A stretch of DNA of 64,000 nucleotides from contig NC_089230.1 in the NCBI RefSeq assembly GCF_963924675.1, positions 68,809,443 to 68,873,442 of the forward strand, given 5' to 3'. The notes beneath the pieces are model-generated. The model was not told the origin of the DNA, made no database searches, and saw only the letters and a program-made list of their open reading frames with translations. The number at the start of each line of letters is the position of its first letter. Position 1 is the stretch's first letter. This DNA is from Phocoena phocoena. Lineage: Eukaryota; Chordata; Mammalia; Artiodactyla; Phocoenidae. The position numbers were made by a program, and so were the translations under genes. Shown here in pieces: positions 11,757-24,260 of the stretch.

Positions 11757-12122
11757 TGTTTTTTTGTTTTTTCTACTAAATTTATTTATTTATTTAATTT
11801 TGGCTGCATTGGGTCTTCGTTGCTGCACACAGGCTTTCTCTAGTTATGGTGAGCAGGGGCTACTCTTCTTTGTGGTGTGTGGGCTTCTCATTGCGGTGGC
11901 TCCTCTTCTTGTGGAGCATGGGCTCTAGGCATGCAGGCTTCAGTAGTTGTGGTGCGAGGGCTCAGCAGTTGTGGCTCACGAGCTCTAGAGTACAGGCTCA
12001 GTAGTTGTGGTGCACGGGCTTAGTTGCTCCGCGGCATGTGGGGTCTTCCTGGACCAGGGCTCAAACCCGTATCCCCTGCATTGGCAGGTGGATTCTTAAC
12101 CACTGAGCCACCAGGGAAGTCC
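11757..12122 (-). mobile_element. CHR-type SINE, long form
   Basis: Minus-strand copy with T-rich tail (AAATTTATTTATTTATTT) at the left and the head complement CCACCAGGGAAGTCC at the right. The target duplication GAAAAAGTTTT is visible at about 11742 and at 12123. Confidence 0.9.
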
Positions 12123-12133
12123 GAAAAAGTTTT

Positions 12134-13814
12134 TAAACTTACCTTTAATTACAATCAAAGATGAGTTCTTTTGGGTATAACAGAGTCTGAATTGATGAGA
12201 AAAATAATTGACAAGTCACAGAATGTGAGAACCATAAAGCACCTTAAAAATGATATACTTTCACCTCATTTTATAGATGAGGAAAGAGGAAGAGAAAGCA
12301 GATTCTGGTGAAAAGCAGACCTTTTAGGTGGCTTTTTAACAGTCTGGGAATAATGTAACTAGCGAAAGGGTAGAAGAAAAGGATCACAGCAGATTTAATA
12401 AGAGATGGTAGGAAAAAGAAAACTAATGGCATGCTCATACTGATGACATATAGGAGAATAAGTTTAAAAGTTGGGTTAAATATCTATTTTTATAAAGGTA
12501 TGAGTTGATATTCATAACCAGTAAGTGTACTGATAGTAGAACTTCCTTTGTTTCTCAAAACACTAAGATTAGTAGAACCATTGTGAAACTGGAAGCATTC
12601 CCAACATGACTAGTTCATAAATTATGCTTTCTTCAACTAAAATAGTTACTTATTTATATCTACTACCTTAATCTATACAAAGGCTTTCAGGCAGGAATTC
12701 CAGAACAATCAGACTCATATTTTTTACACAGAATCAGAACAGACCTTCAAGATCACTTAATTCTGTTTTACGAAGTCCAGTGACCTGCAATTCGAATATT
12801 AACTGAATTGGCAATCAGCAAAGCCAGGCAGCCTCCTCACTCTCTGTGAGACATTCTATCCACTACAAACACTGTTTGTGGTAATGTCACAACTATAAAT
12901 CTGTACATTACTTTATTACTTCAATTATTCCTCATAACTCTATGAGGTTATATACTATTTATCTAGTTTGCCAGCCATAGTAGAATTAAATAACTTGACC
13001 TCTTTATTGGTTAAGCTTATTTCAGCTGAAAGTAAGAAAATCCAACTCAAAGCAGCAGAAACAATAATAAAGGTTTCCCACATAATAAGAGATTAAGAGG
13101 AAGAGCAAGTTCTGGGATTGGTTAGTTTAGCAGCTCAACAACATCTTCAAGGACCACCTCTGCCTTCACTCTGCCGTCCTCAGGTGGTGCCCCACCCAGT
13201 CCCTAGGTCTCAGCAATAACCAGAAGAAAAGATGAGACCACCACTTCATGTGCATCTTTTCAAGCAACAAAGAAATCCTTCCCAGAAACCATAAACCCAA
13301 TTTCTATCAGTAAATTTTTCCTCAGGTCCCAACGGCCAGAATTTCATCAGACACCTACGTCAAAAATCACACAGCCATAAAGGAACTCCATGGTTGCCCA
13401 CTCTCCAAGGTTTCTCCGAAGCACAAAGCCATGCTGAAGAAGGAAAATGTGTGAATAAAATCAGGGTTCTATTAGGAAGGTGGGGAAGGGGCCTAAGCCT
13501 CACACTTTGGTTGCCTCTCCAATGGTTTTTACTCCCACATGTGTTCAAGAATGAGCAAGTCCACGTGTGTGTGTGGTGTTTTTATATTTAAATACACATA
13601 CACAAATGAACAAAAATAAAACTTGTGATCTGGTTTGGAGAGGGATATGCGAGGGGTATAGAGGATAAGAGATAGGAAAACCTGTAAGTCTTCCTACGAG
13701 GCACCAGATTGCTTCCATTAATGAATAAACTGTAAACTAAGTATAGTAAGAGAAGTTAAAACTGTGTTCTATAAAGAATGATTAATGGAACTAAGGACGG
13801 GATGCTTAATCTGG
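12134..13814. other. Intron 1 sequence with possible old repeat remnants
   Basis: No gene is evident. MIR-like crumbs occur at about 12255-12300 and 12910-12980. The block at about 13020-13390 reads like an old interspersed repeat, but I cannot name the family. Confidence 0.4.
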
Positions 13815-14055
13815 GCAATAAATAACATTTACTGAATATTTACTATATGCTAGGCACTGTTCTGCAAGCTTTACAATACCTATTAGCAATTAGATAAATT
13901 ACAGTAATATGCTTATATTAAAATGGACAAAGGCATAAAATAGTTAAAGAAACAAATAAGCCCCAAGAGCACAGAACTAGAGGCATAGAGGAGATTCAAA
14001 CCTTAATAGTCTGACTTCAGAGCCTGAGTTCTTAAATACTATGCTCTACATTTCT
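13815..14055 (-). repeat. MIR element
   Basis: Antisense MIR: ACTATATGCTAGGCACTGTT at the left, then CACAGAACTAGAGGCAT, ending near GAGTTCTTAAATACTATGCT. Diverged. Confidence 0.75.
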
Positions 14056-14250
14056 AGAGAAATGAAACTTTGATTCACAGCCAAATTAACAAACCTGAAG
14101 ACTTGTCACATAAAACAAGAGTTAGTCTTACTCTATGTGCTCTCACAGGACAAACCAGCACCACTAAGTTAAAGTTGTAAGGAGATAAATTTCTGCTTCC
14201 TATGAGACTGACGATCAAACAATTACAGTTAACCAAAAATTGAACAGGTT

Positions 14251-14461
14251 GGGCTTCCCTGGCGGCGCAGTGGTTGAGAGTCCGCCTGCCGATGCAGGGG
14301 ACACGGGTTCGTGCCCCGGTCTGGGAAGATCCCACGTGCCGCGGAGCGGCTAGGCCCGTGAGCCATGGCCGCTGAGCCTGCGCGTCTGGAGCCTGTGCTC
14401 CACAACGGGAGAGGCCACAACAGTGAGAGGCCCACGTACAGCAAAAAAAAAAAAAAAAAAA
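14251..14461 (+). mobile_element. CHR-type SINE, short form
   Basis: Near-complete short form with B-box-like GGTTCGTGCCCC and a poly-A tail of about 20. Flanked on both sides by AAAATTGAACAGGTTGG, a long and perfect target duplication. Confidence 0.93.
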
Positions 14462-14695
14462 AAATTGAACAGGTTGGCCTCCATCACTGAAGTTACTCAA
14501 GCAGGAGCAAAACAGCTCTGAGTTCAGAATGCAGTAAAGCAGTCCTATTTGGGAGACACATTCTATCACAACAGAAGAGACTACACTAGTGGGGCTCAGA
14601 GAGGTTTTGATTGGTGGGCATATTGTCTAAAAATTATTTTAATTAGTTTCTAACACTTAAAAATCATAAGTTTACATAGAACTTGGATTTCTGAC

Positions 14696-14714
14696 TTTTT
14701 TTTTTTTTTTTTTT
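14696..14714 (+). repeat. Poly-T tract
   Basis: A run of 19 T in ZNF292 intron 1; on the gene strand it is poly-A. No SINE body is attached. Confidence 0.8.
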
Positions 14715-14947
14715 CATTTGGAAACCTTGGGTCCATATTCCGGCACTGAAATAACTGGCAGGAGCTGAGGCACAGGCTCTCTGCTTGCTGGAAGCCTTAC
14801 CCAGCTGCCTCACTCTTTAAGGGACCTATTGTCTTCCTGCAAGTTATTTGTCGTCACCACCTTTCCTATAGCGTGTATTAGGATCAGAGAAAGAAATACA
14901 AGCAAAAGAAAGGTTAAAGGATCATATTCCAGCAGGATCTCTAAAAC

Positions 14948-15155
14948 AGTGTTTCTCAACCTCTTTTTCATTTTCATCCGCTCCTAAGGAAACTTCTGAC
15001 TTTTTTCCCTAACTGTCCCCCACCCGCAATGAAATTTTAATACCACAGGTGTACTGTCTGTTTATGGGTCACAAGCTATTGTAATATCTAAGATTCTTTT
15101 TGCTCCTTAAGAACCAATTTTCACCCCCTTGGGAACAAAAATGCACATTTAATAT
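14948..15155 (+). mobile_element. Non-autonomous hAT-type DNA transposon remnant
   Basis: The hAT-like end CAGTGTTTCTCAACCT opens the element. It continues with AATGAAATTTTAATACCACA, which resembles a mammalian MER element of the hAT-Charlie group. The right end is degraded. Family name not assigned. Confidence 0.4.
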
Positions 15156-15444
15156 TCTGGCTGTTAAGTTGATTTCTCATTATCTACATCAGCAGAGACT
15201 AGGACATATATACTCTAGGGAGGAAGACAGTATAGATTAACTTCCAGAAGCTTCCTTTAGTTCCTCTAAGGATTATTAGGAGAGAAAACGAAAGAAGAAT
15301 AAAAGGGGAATAAAATCACAGGGGTGTTAAATTTAATAAGCAAGAGGATTAAATGACATTATTGTCCTACATAAAGGTAAGACTGGAGTGTTGGATATGT
15401 TTATACTCATGGTCCAATTCCAATTTATAGCTATGATTCTCTAG

Positions 15445-15855
15445 AGTGGAAGCTCTCAGAAGTTTTGATCTCATGACCCTTTCTTAAAAATTACTGAGAA
15501 TTCCAAAGCATTTGTTTATGGGGATTATAACTACCGATTTTCACCATGTGAGAATTAGAAATGAAAACTGAGATATTTAATTATATACTTATAAATGGAT
15601 TTAAAATAACAACAAACCCATCACATGTTACTATAAATAGGGTATTTTTAATGAAAAAAATTGTTTTCAAAAAAATTAGTGAGAAGAGTGGCATTTCTTA
15701 CATTTTTCAAATCTCTTCAATGTTTGGCTTAATACAAAAGAGCAGGATTCTCATATCCCTGCATTTAATCTGCTGCAATATCACAGATCATGTAACCTCC
15801 AGAAAAACTCCACTGTACAGGAATGAAAGAAGGCAAATAACAGAGTTTTGACTTT
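15445..15855 (+). mobile_element. hAT-Charlie-like MER element remnant
   Basis: Resembles a common mammalian non-autonomous hAT element: AAAAATTACTGAGAATTCCA, then TTTGTTTATGGGGATTATAA, then TCTCTTCAATGTTTGGCTTA. Inverted termini are degraded and the exact family is not assigned. A 96-codon open frame over it is a shadow. Confidence 0.45.
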
Positions 15856-16770
15856 TTTGTACCCACTGAGCCTTTGGTGAGTGATACTCTTATAATTTCA
15901 AAGTTACTAAAATTTATTTTAAGGTTTTGCGTGAAAATGGTGGATTGGACACATACACTTCGCACCTTGTTCTCTCCAAACCTCACTAAACCAACAGTAT
16001 TTTTTTTTTTTAAACTGGCATAAACCCACAAGGACTAAGAAAATAGGAACAGAGGAAAGAGAAACAAAATTTTAAACACTGGAAAGCATACGGAAGATGG
16101 GCACTCTATGAAAAATGACTCCAAAGTAATCTTTAGGTAAAGACCTAATTCTGAAGAATCATGGAAGGGCTCAAGAACTGGGAGCACCAGGTGCCTCTGG
16201 AAATGGGGGCAAAGGTGAGACTGAGAATGAGAGGATTGGCTGAAAGTCTATTTAAGCAGTTGGCCTCTCTGATTTCTGCATCCCTCTCCACAGCTAGGTG
16301 ACCAAAGCTAGGCACTACTCCTCTCTATCCCCAGCAGTTTATTCTGGAGAGAAGTATAGAAAAAAAGGTGTCTGCACAGAGATAAGGGGAGCATTGAGTC
16401 AACTTTACATACTGACTATAGAGACAGCTCCGTTCTCATGTCCTTTTCCCTCCAAAATTGCCAGAACCTCCTTAGCTGAGTCCTTCTCAGGAAATTCAAG
16501 AGAAAAGACCCAAAGATTCTGACACCAGGCCTTCCCCCATGAAAAGGAAACAGCTACGTCCCCCTACAGTGAAAACCACAACAAATCCCACTCATGGGCC
16601 TGGAGCTCTCAATCCATTTTTCAGTGGTAAACCTTTAAATATGGACAGCCAAGGACCACTCAGGAGGTTGAAACAAATTAGTTAAAAAAAAAAAGAAACT
16701 TGGAGCAAGCAGAGACTATACAAGGAGAAGACAAAATTCCAAGAAACTATCATTAATATTCTAGTGTGTA

Positions 16771-17629
16771 CAGTCAGAATGGCCATCATCAAAAAATCTA
16801 GAAACAATAAATGCTGGAGAGGGTGTGGAGAAAAGGGAACACTCCTGTACTGCTGGTGGGAATGTGAAGTGGTACAGCCACTATGGAGAACAGTATGGAG
16901 GTTCCTTAAAAAACTACAAATAGAACTACCATACGACCCAGCAATCCCACTACTGGGCATATACCCTGAGAAAACCATAATTCAAAAAGAGTCGAGTCAT
17001 GTACCAAAATGTTCATTGCAGCTCTATTTACAATAGCCCGGAGATGGAAACAACCTAAGTGCCCATCATCGGATGAATGGATAAAGAAGATGTGGCACAT
17101 ATATACAATGGAATATTACTCAGCCATAAAAAGAAACGAAATTGAGCTATTTGTAATGAGGTGGATAGACCTAGAGTCTGTCATACAGAGTGAAGTAAGT
17201 CAGAAAGAGAAAGACAAATACCATATGCTAACACATATATATGGAATTTAAGAAAAAAAATGTGATGAAGAACCTAGGGGTAAGACAGGAATAAAGACAC
17301 AGACCTACTGGAGAATGGACTTGAGGATATGGGGAGGGGGAAGGGTGAGCTGTGACAAAGCGAGAGAGAGGCATGGACATATATACACTACCAAACGTAA
17401 GGGAGATAGCTAGTGGGAAGCAGTTGCATAGCACAGGGATATCAGCTCGGTGCTTTGTGACCGCCTGGAGGGGTGGGATAGGGAGGGTGGGAGGGAGGGG
17501 GACGCAAGAGGGAAGAGATATGGGAACATATGTATATGTATAACTGATTCACTTTGTTATAAAGGAGAAACTAACACACCATTGTAAAGCAATTATACCC
17601 CAATAAAGATGTTTAAAAAAATTTAAAAA
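16771..17629 (+). mobile_element. 5'-truncated LINE-1 insertion, 3' end of ORF2 plus 3' UTR
   Basis: The + strand keeps the C-terminal ORF2 segment in two open pieces (16764-17036 with [20 protein letters not shown]; 17009-17251 with PKCPSSDEWIKKMWHIYTME and ending HIYGI). It is followed by a 3' UTR, AATAAAGATG and an A-rich end. The target duplication AATATTCTAG(T/G)GTGT is on both sides. A +1/-1 break separates the two ORF2 pieces, so it is a dead copy. L1 ORF2 is the endonuclease/reverse transcriptase; only its tail is present here. Confidence 0.88.
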
Positions 17630-18799
17630 AATATTCTAGGGTGTGTGTGTGTGAGAGAGAGTCTATTAGACCTATGAATAGAAACACCATATCATAAAGG
17701 AATGTTTATTTTAAAACGATTCAAATTAAAAATGTAATAGCAGAAATAAAAACCTCAATTAAAGAGCTGGAAGATAAACTGAGGAAATTTCCCCAGAAAG
17801 TAGAGTAAAAGGGAAGGAAAGAAAAGATAAGAAACTTTGGAGAATAGTGCTAGAGGTCTCATAATCAACAAGAGGAATTCCAGGAAGTTAAGAGAAATGG
17901 AGGGGAACAAATCAAAGAACTAATTCAAGTTAGTTTCCTAGAATCTAAGGACACGAATTTTAGATTGAAAGACCCACTAAGTGCCCAACTCAATTACTCA
18001 AACTAGACCTATACCAAGGTACTATTTCATAAAATTTCAGAGCTCAAGGACAAAGAGAAGACCAAAACAAGCTTGGGGGGGACCAGGGAGCAGACTTCTC
18101 AACAGCAACACTGGAGCCAAAGGAAAATGAAGCACTGCATTAAAAACTGAGGGGCGATTATTTTCATCCAATTATCATAAGTATTAAGACAGAAAAGTTA
18201 TTTTCAGACATGCAAATTCTCAAAAATTTCAACTTCTAGGCATATTTTTTCAGGATGCTACTGAAGAGGGAATTTCACCAAAATGAGGGAATAAACCAGG
18301 GAAGGAGTGAAAATGATATCTAGGAAAAAGGGAATCTAACACAAGAGACAGGAAATGAAGAAAGATCCCAAGAAGACAGCTGTGCAATGGGCCTGAAAAA
18401 TAACTACAGCATATCGGATGGCTCTAGGACAAATTTATTCAAGATGAAATTGACAAGACTACCTAATGTGCCTGAATAAGCTTAGAGGAGATTTATACAA
18501 CTGAGGGAGAGTTTGGATTGGATTAGTGACATATACATAGAATATTCAGCTAAGGAAATAAAATAATTTAAGTACATTAACCTGCCCTCAACAATTAGAG
18601 AATGCACATTCTTCAAAAACACAAAACATTTTAAAAAACTGACTATAAACTAGGTCACATAGTCACAAAAAATAACAAAGAATTAATATCATACATTTCA
18701 CATTCTTCGAACATGATGCAATAAAGTCAGAAATTATTAACAAAATACCCTTACAAAGAAAAGTACAAATTTGAAAATTTTTAAGCGTTATTTTAGAAA

Positions 18800-19378
18800 T
18801 TTTTTTTATTTTATATTGGAATATAATTGATTAACAATGTGTTAGTTTCAGGTGTACAGCAAAGTGATTCAGTTATACATATACATGTACCGATTCTTTT
18901 TCAAATTCTTTTCCCATTTAGGTTATTACAGAATATTGAGCAGAGTTCCCTGTGCATACAGTAGGTCCTTGTTGGTTATCTATTTTAAATATAGTAGTGT
19001 GGGACTTCCCTGGTGGCACAGTGGTTAAGAATCCACCTGCCAACGCAGGGGACACGGGTTTGATCCCTGGTCCAGGAAGATCCCACATGCCGCGGAGCAA
19101 CTAAGCCTGTGCGCCACAACTACTGAGCCCACGTGCCACAACTACTGAAGCCCATGTGCCTAGAACCCGTGCTCCGCAACAAAGACAAGCCACCGCAATG
19201 ACAAGCCCACGCACCAAAACGAAGAGTAGTCCCCACTTACTGCAACTAGAGAAAGCATGCATGCAGCAACGAAGACCCAATGCAGCCAAAAGTAAATAAA
19301 TAAATATACATACATACATACATACAGTAGTGTGTACATGTCAATCCCAAACTCCCAATCTATCCCTCTCCCCCCTTA
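18800..19378 (-). mobile_element. LINE-1 3' UTR fragment, antisense, split by a SINE
   Basis: TATTGGAATATAATTGATTA opens the fragment, followed later by CAGAGTTCCCTGTGC and CAATCCCAAACTCCCAA. It is the reverse of an artiodactyl-type L1 3' end, the same sequence type as at 58265-58511 and 61410-61700. The SINE at 19001-19326 interrupts it. Confidence 0.75.
19001..19326 (+). mobile_element. CHR-type SINE, long form
   Basis: Head GGGACTTCCCTGGTGGCACA, tail AAATAAATAAATATACATAC with an ATAC microsatellite. TAGTAGTGTG / CAGTAGTGTG flanks mark the target duplication inside the antisense L1. Confidence 0.9.
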
Positions 19379-19889
19379 AGTCTATTTCTAAATCACGGGT
19401 GGAAGAAATCATAATAGAAATCGGAGAATACTTAGACTTGAACTATAGCAAAAGCACATCAAAATTTGTAGGATGCAGCTAGAACAAGCTTAAGAGGGAA
19501 ATTAATAGATGCAAATGTTTATACTGTAAGTTACGCTATAGCTTTAAAAAAACATGCAAATATGTTCCAACACAGTATGAGCAAAACATTAATTTCCCAT
19601 TTGCCTATGTGTGATTTTTTTGGTGAGAAACATTAGGTGAAAGCAGAAAACTATACCCAGCTGAACTAAGCTTGCAGGAAAACACAAAATGCACACACCT
19701 CAAAAACATGTATCACCTGCATCAGTTCACCAGGCGTGTGATGAGCCACACCCATCCACACATGGTTTTACAACTTTCTGTCCAATTTCAGAGAACTCTC
19801 CTTCCACCACCTCACAATAACTCACAAACTGCATCCCTTCTGACACCCACTCCTACAAACAAAGTACAGGTCTTTTCCAAGGTAAAGCA

Positions 19890-19951
19890 CCACATTTATT
19901 TTAAGTTATGTACATCTTAACCACATTTATTTTAAGTTATGTACATCTTAA
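19890..19951 (+). repeat. Perfect 31-bp tandem duplication
   Basis: The 31-bp unit beginning CCACATTTATTTTAAGTTAT and ending GTACATCTTAA occurs twice back to back with no mismatch, followed by CCAC. Not part of a repeat I recognise. Confidence 0.9.
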
Positions 19952-20494
19952 CCACTAAAGGGGTATAAAATTGTACTACAGTTTTTATAAGGTTCTGTGT
20001 GTGACACTGATGAAGTCTGAGTGTTGTGCCTCTAACCCCATTTTCCCCATAAGCCTTGTGATTTTTGTTGTGCAATCTTGCATAGCAAGGTTTTTTGCTA
20101 GGGATACTTATGCTGTGATAAAGCAAAACTGGCTGCATTAGAAAAAGACAAAATGAAAAAGTCATAGAGAATATTACTGGGACAAACAGAGAAATCTGAA
20201 CATATATTGTAATTAGATAATATTATTGTGTCAATGTTAAAATTTCCTGTGTGATGACTGTATTTTTGGACTTAAGAGATAAATACAAGTCCAATTTTTG
20301 GACTTAACGCAATGTCATGATGCCTAGCTCTAAAGGATTCAGGGAGAAAAAGAGAAAGCATGAGACAAAGCAAATATAGCAAAATGTTAACACCGGTGAA
20401 TCTTGTAAAAGGTATATGAGTATTCAGTGTACTATTCTTGTACTTTTTCGATAATAAAAAGTTTGGAAGAGCAAAATATTGGGGATGGCAAGTG

Positions 20495-20945
20495 TGGTAG
20501 ACTGAATTCCTCACTCCTCCTTGTATCCATGCCGTTTTTCACATGACTTTGGAATACTTCTCATAGTGGTAGAGAATATTTTCCTACCCCATGTGACTTG
20601 TTTTGACCAAAAGAATGTGTCAGAAGTGATGGTAGGTCATCTATAAGTTTAAGAATCTTGCTCCTTCGTATGCTTCTACCATCAAAAGGAGAAGATATGT
20701 CCAGATTAGCCTGCTGTTCCCAGGAAGATGAGAAGATGCCACCCCTGTTGCTCTAGCTGAGGCCACCCTCTATACCAGGCAACATCCAGCCAACCTTAAA
20801 CCTGTATGACTCCAGCCAAGACCAGCAGATTGCCTAGCCAACCATGCCCTGACTTCAGATGAATGAGCAATACATACTTACTATTAGATGTCACTAGGGT
20901 TTTGTGGTTGTTACACACAATTTTGTGAAAACAGCTGAGTTAAGT
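20495..20945 (+). mobile_element. MaLR-like LTR remnant (MLT1-type)
   Basis: GTGGTAGACTGAATTCCTCA resembles the start, CATGTGACTTGTTTTGACCA lies inside, and AGATGTCACTAGGGTTTTGT resembles the end of mammalian MLT1-type LTRs. Diverged; ends and subfamily uncertain. Confidence 0.45.
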
Positions 20946-21649
20946 AGCTAACTTAGGTTAGACAAAGAGAATAAATTCAAAGAAAGTTTAAAATTTTGAA
21001 GTAGTAAAAACAAGAGCAGATATATTTATATATGAAATAGAAAATGAAGATACAACAGAGAGGATCAACAAAACCAAACACTGGTCATTTGAAAGACTTA
21101 AAAAAAAAACAACCTTTGGCAAAAATAATCAAAAAAAAAAAGAGAGAAGGCACAAATAAATAGAATTAGGAATGAGAAAGGGACCAAAACTACAGAAGCA
21201 ATACATATTTTTAAAAAATCTTAAGATAATACACTGAATAACCTTATTCCTTATTTGAAATAGCTTTAAAATCTTTAACTATTTGTTTTTTAATGCTTAA
21301 AAATCTGAATGAAATGGGTAGAAGTTATTAAAACTATCTCAAGAACAGAAAAAGTCCTTTACCCACTAAAGAAACTGAATCCAATTATAAAAAAAAGAAT
21401 CTAGTTGGCTTTCTACAGGAAAATCCAACAAACGATCTTTTAGGAAACAGACTATTATAGAAACTTTTGGAAGAAAGGAAGAGAAAAAGGGAGGGAGGGA
21501 AAGTTCCCCCAATTCAGTGTTTGAGGCTATTATAAACTTAAAAACTGGGTAAATGTGATATGAGACAGGAAAAATCACAGGCCAATCTCACTTAATAAAC
21601 ATTTTAAAATCCCCAGTATTACCAAACCAAATCCTGCAATAAACTTTAA

Positions 21650-22445
21650 AAAATTTAAAAAAATATTTTGAAACAATCACAAAGTTACAGAAAGTTGGAA
21701 ATACAGTATAGAGAAAATTTTTTCCTGAACCATTTGGGAGTTAGTTGCCAACCTGGTGCTCTACTGCCTTCAAATATTTTAATGTGTATTTCCTACAAAC
21801 AAGGACCTCCTGCGTGATAAGAGAGTACGACCACGAGAATCAAGAAAAAACTACTGGGCTTCCCTGGTGGCGCAGTGGTTGAGAGTCCACCTGCCGATGC
21901 AGGGGACACGGGTTCTTGCCCCGGTCCAGGAAGATCCCACATGCCGCGGAGTGGCTGGGCCTGTGAGCCATGGCCACTGAGCCTGTGCGTCCAGAGCCTG
22001 TGCTCTGCAACGGGAGAGGCCACAACAGTGAGAGGCCCACGTACCGCAAAAAAAAAAAAAAAGAAAAATCTACTGGTACATACGCTACCATTTAATCCTC
22101 AGACACCACTCAAGTGTGCCAATTATCCCAATGATGTGTTTCACAGAAAAGGATACAGTTCAGAACCATGCCTTGCATTTAGTTGTGATGTCCCTTCAGT
22201 CTCTAAGTCCTAAGCGAAACTTTAAAGACTCATTTAGGACCCTTACACTGTCAAAGATTACATACAGGCCAGTTATTTTGTAGAATAACCCTCAATTTGG
22301 GTTTGGTGTTTTCTCATAATTATATCCATGTTATGCATTTTGGCAGGAATACCACAGAAGCAATGATGATTTCTGCTCACTGTATGCTATCAAGCAGTAC
22401 ATGATTTCAATTTGTACCATTATGGATGATGTTCATTTTGATCAC
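21650..22445 (+). mobile_element. Old LINE-related repeat, split by a SINE
   Basis: Both flanks of the SINE at 21856 read like one ancient L1/HAL1-like segment (ACCATGCCTTGCATTTAGTT, GGCCAGTTATTTTGTAGAAT, GGCAGGAATACCACAGAAG). No frame is intact. Confidence 0.45.
21856..22061 (+). mobile_element. CHR-type SINE, short form
   Basis: Full-length short form with poly-A tail. Target duplication AAAAAACTACTGG / GAAAAATCTACTGG. Confidence 0.9.
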
Positions 22446-22449
22446 TTGA

Positions 22450-22890
22450 TTAAGTTAGGGCCTGCCCTCCTCACTCCTCTTGGGCTCAGCATGCTGGAAC
22501 CGGCTGTCTCTCCAGGTAGTTCCCCCTTCTCCCTCTGCTTCGGCGCTGACATCCTCTGCCAGGCTGCCCCTCTGTGGAAATGCCCCCCTTCTGAAGCCCC
22601 ACACCAGGCTGCTCTCCCCTCCCCCACCCCATGGGCAACCTACTCATCTCACTTGGGCTCTAAATCCCCACATGCAGCCACCCCTGCCAACTCCCTACAG
22701 AGCCCTCCTCACCCTAACTGGGCTCTGACTCCTGCACCACAGAGCTGCTACTCATCCATCCTGGGCTTTGACACTCACTCTGGGCCTATGCAACACCCCT
22801 GCTCCCACCACAGACACCTACTTTGTCTCCTCTACATAAGGAATCAAGGACTGAATTATTCAGGAAGGGAAGAGGAAGGGCTGCAATGTA
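22450..22890 (+). other. C/T-rich block, not assigned
   Basis: This is a pyrimidine-rich, GC-higher patch with recurring 'TGGGCTCT' words. An open frame of 166 codons crosses it (22401-22901; Pro/Ser/His-rich). It has no recognisable domain and lies between two LINE segments; I read it as a repeat-derived or LTR-like stretch, not a gene. Confidence 0.35.
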
Positions 22891-22929
22891 TTTTTTTTTA
22901 ATGTATTTCGGACCCAGAAGGATTTATCT

Positions 22930-24260
22930 TGGCAATATGAAGATAGTAAACAGATGTCTCTAATTTTAAACTAATTTATCATAGTAATAGATTTAAAGGG
23001 GAAGCTATATGATTACCTCAATAATTACCAAAAAAAGGACACGATCAAAATACAAACCCATTCAACGTAAAGAGAAAAAAAAAAAACCTTTTTGCAACAA
23101 TGAATAGAAGGAAAGCTCCTTAACTTGATGAAATGTATTCAGTAAAACCCACGGCAAACCTCATACTTAATGGTGAAAAGTTAAAAGCATTTCCCTTTAA
23201 AGTCAGAAACAAAACAAAAATGTCTATCACTGCTTCTACTCAACACTGTAGGCCTAATCAGCACAATGAGAAAAAGAAATGAACACAATAAAGGCTGCAA
23301 AGGAAAAATAAAAACGCCATTACTGCAGAAAATGCATACTTAAGTCCAAGAGAATTCAAATTAGTTGCAGGATATAATCAGGATATAAATCAATTCTATT
23401 CACAAGCAAGTAGAAAATATAACTGTTAAAAAGATACCACTCACAATAACTAAACCCATGAGGTACCTAAGAATAAACCTAACGAAATATATATAAAATC
23501 TTCAGAAAAGATTTTTTTTAAAGACATAAAAGAAGGCCTGTATAAATGGAGATACTGCATTCATGGATGTTAGAAGACAAATTTTTTAAATGGCAATATG
23601 ACCCAAATTTGATATATAAAGTCAAAGCAATGCCAAAGAAATTCCCCATAAGGATTTTTCATATAACCTGACAAGTTGACTCTAAAATTCACACAAAAAG
23701 CCAAACCAATTTTGAAAGAGCCAGGTGGGAGTATCTGCCCTAATCAGATAGCAAGACTTAAAAGAGATGGAAATTAAAAGAGCATGATATTGGTACAGGC
23801 ATAGATGACAGAAAAGAATTAGAGAGAGCTTTAAAACAAAGCTAAGTATATATGGGAACTTGGGTATATAACAGATGTGCCGTTAGTAATTAGTGAGAAA
23901 AGCACAGACCATTTCATAAATAATGCTTAAACAACCAGTTCTTCAGGAGAAAAAAACTACAACTATTCCCAGCATACAACAAAATTATATTCCATATGGA
24001 TTAAATATCTAAATATCTAAATGTGAAAAGCAATACTTGAAAACTTTAAGAACACAAGAGGAGAAGATCTCAAGATCTTGAGAATATTTCAAGGGACAAT
24101 GAAGGATTTCTTAAACAAGACAAAACACACAACCATAAAGGAAGACACTGACAACCAAAGCTACCTTAGAACTTAATATTTGGTTCACCAAAACCCCACA
24201 TTAAAACCAAACGAAAAGCTACAAACTGGGAAGAAGTATTTGCAACCCATATTCCCAGGA
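22930..24260 (+). mobile_element. Old LINE-1 ORF2 fragment
   Basis: Frames are broken, but phrases typical of L1 reverse transcriptase and downstream regions remain (CTCATACTTAATGGTGAAAA, TACCACTCACAATAACTAAA). Plus strand. Confidence 0.65.

Larger units (their letters stand above)
15900..19560 (+). mobile_element. Old LINE-1/HAL1-type element, interrupted twice
   Basis: Host of a nested insertion. Segments 17650-18480 resemble the old L1/HAL1 ORF1 region (AGACTTCTCAACAGCAACAC, ATTTTCAGACATGCAAATTC). Segments 18560-18795 and 19385-19560 resemble the L1 ORF2 endonuclease part. All frames are broken. It is split by a younger L1 at about 16771-17629 and by an antisense L1 3' fragment at about 18800-19378. 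The left boundary is approximate. Confidence 0.55.

Noticed and set aside
16764..17251. Possible functional L1 ORF2
   Set aside because: Only the C-terminal tail is present and it is split between frames; endonuclease and reverse transcriptase parts are absent.
22401..22901. 166-codon plus-strand frame
   Set aside because: No domain, no splice or promoter support, low-complexity Pro/Ser content between LINE fragments.
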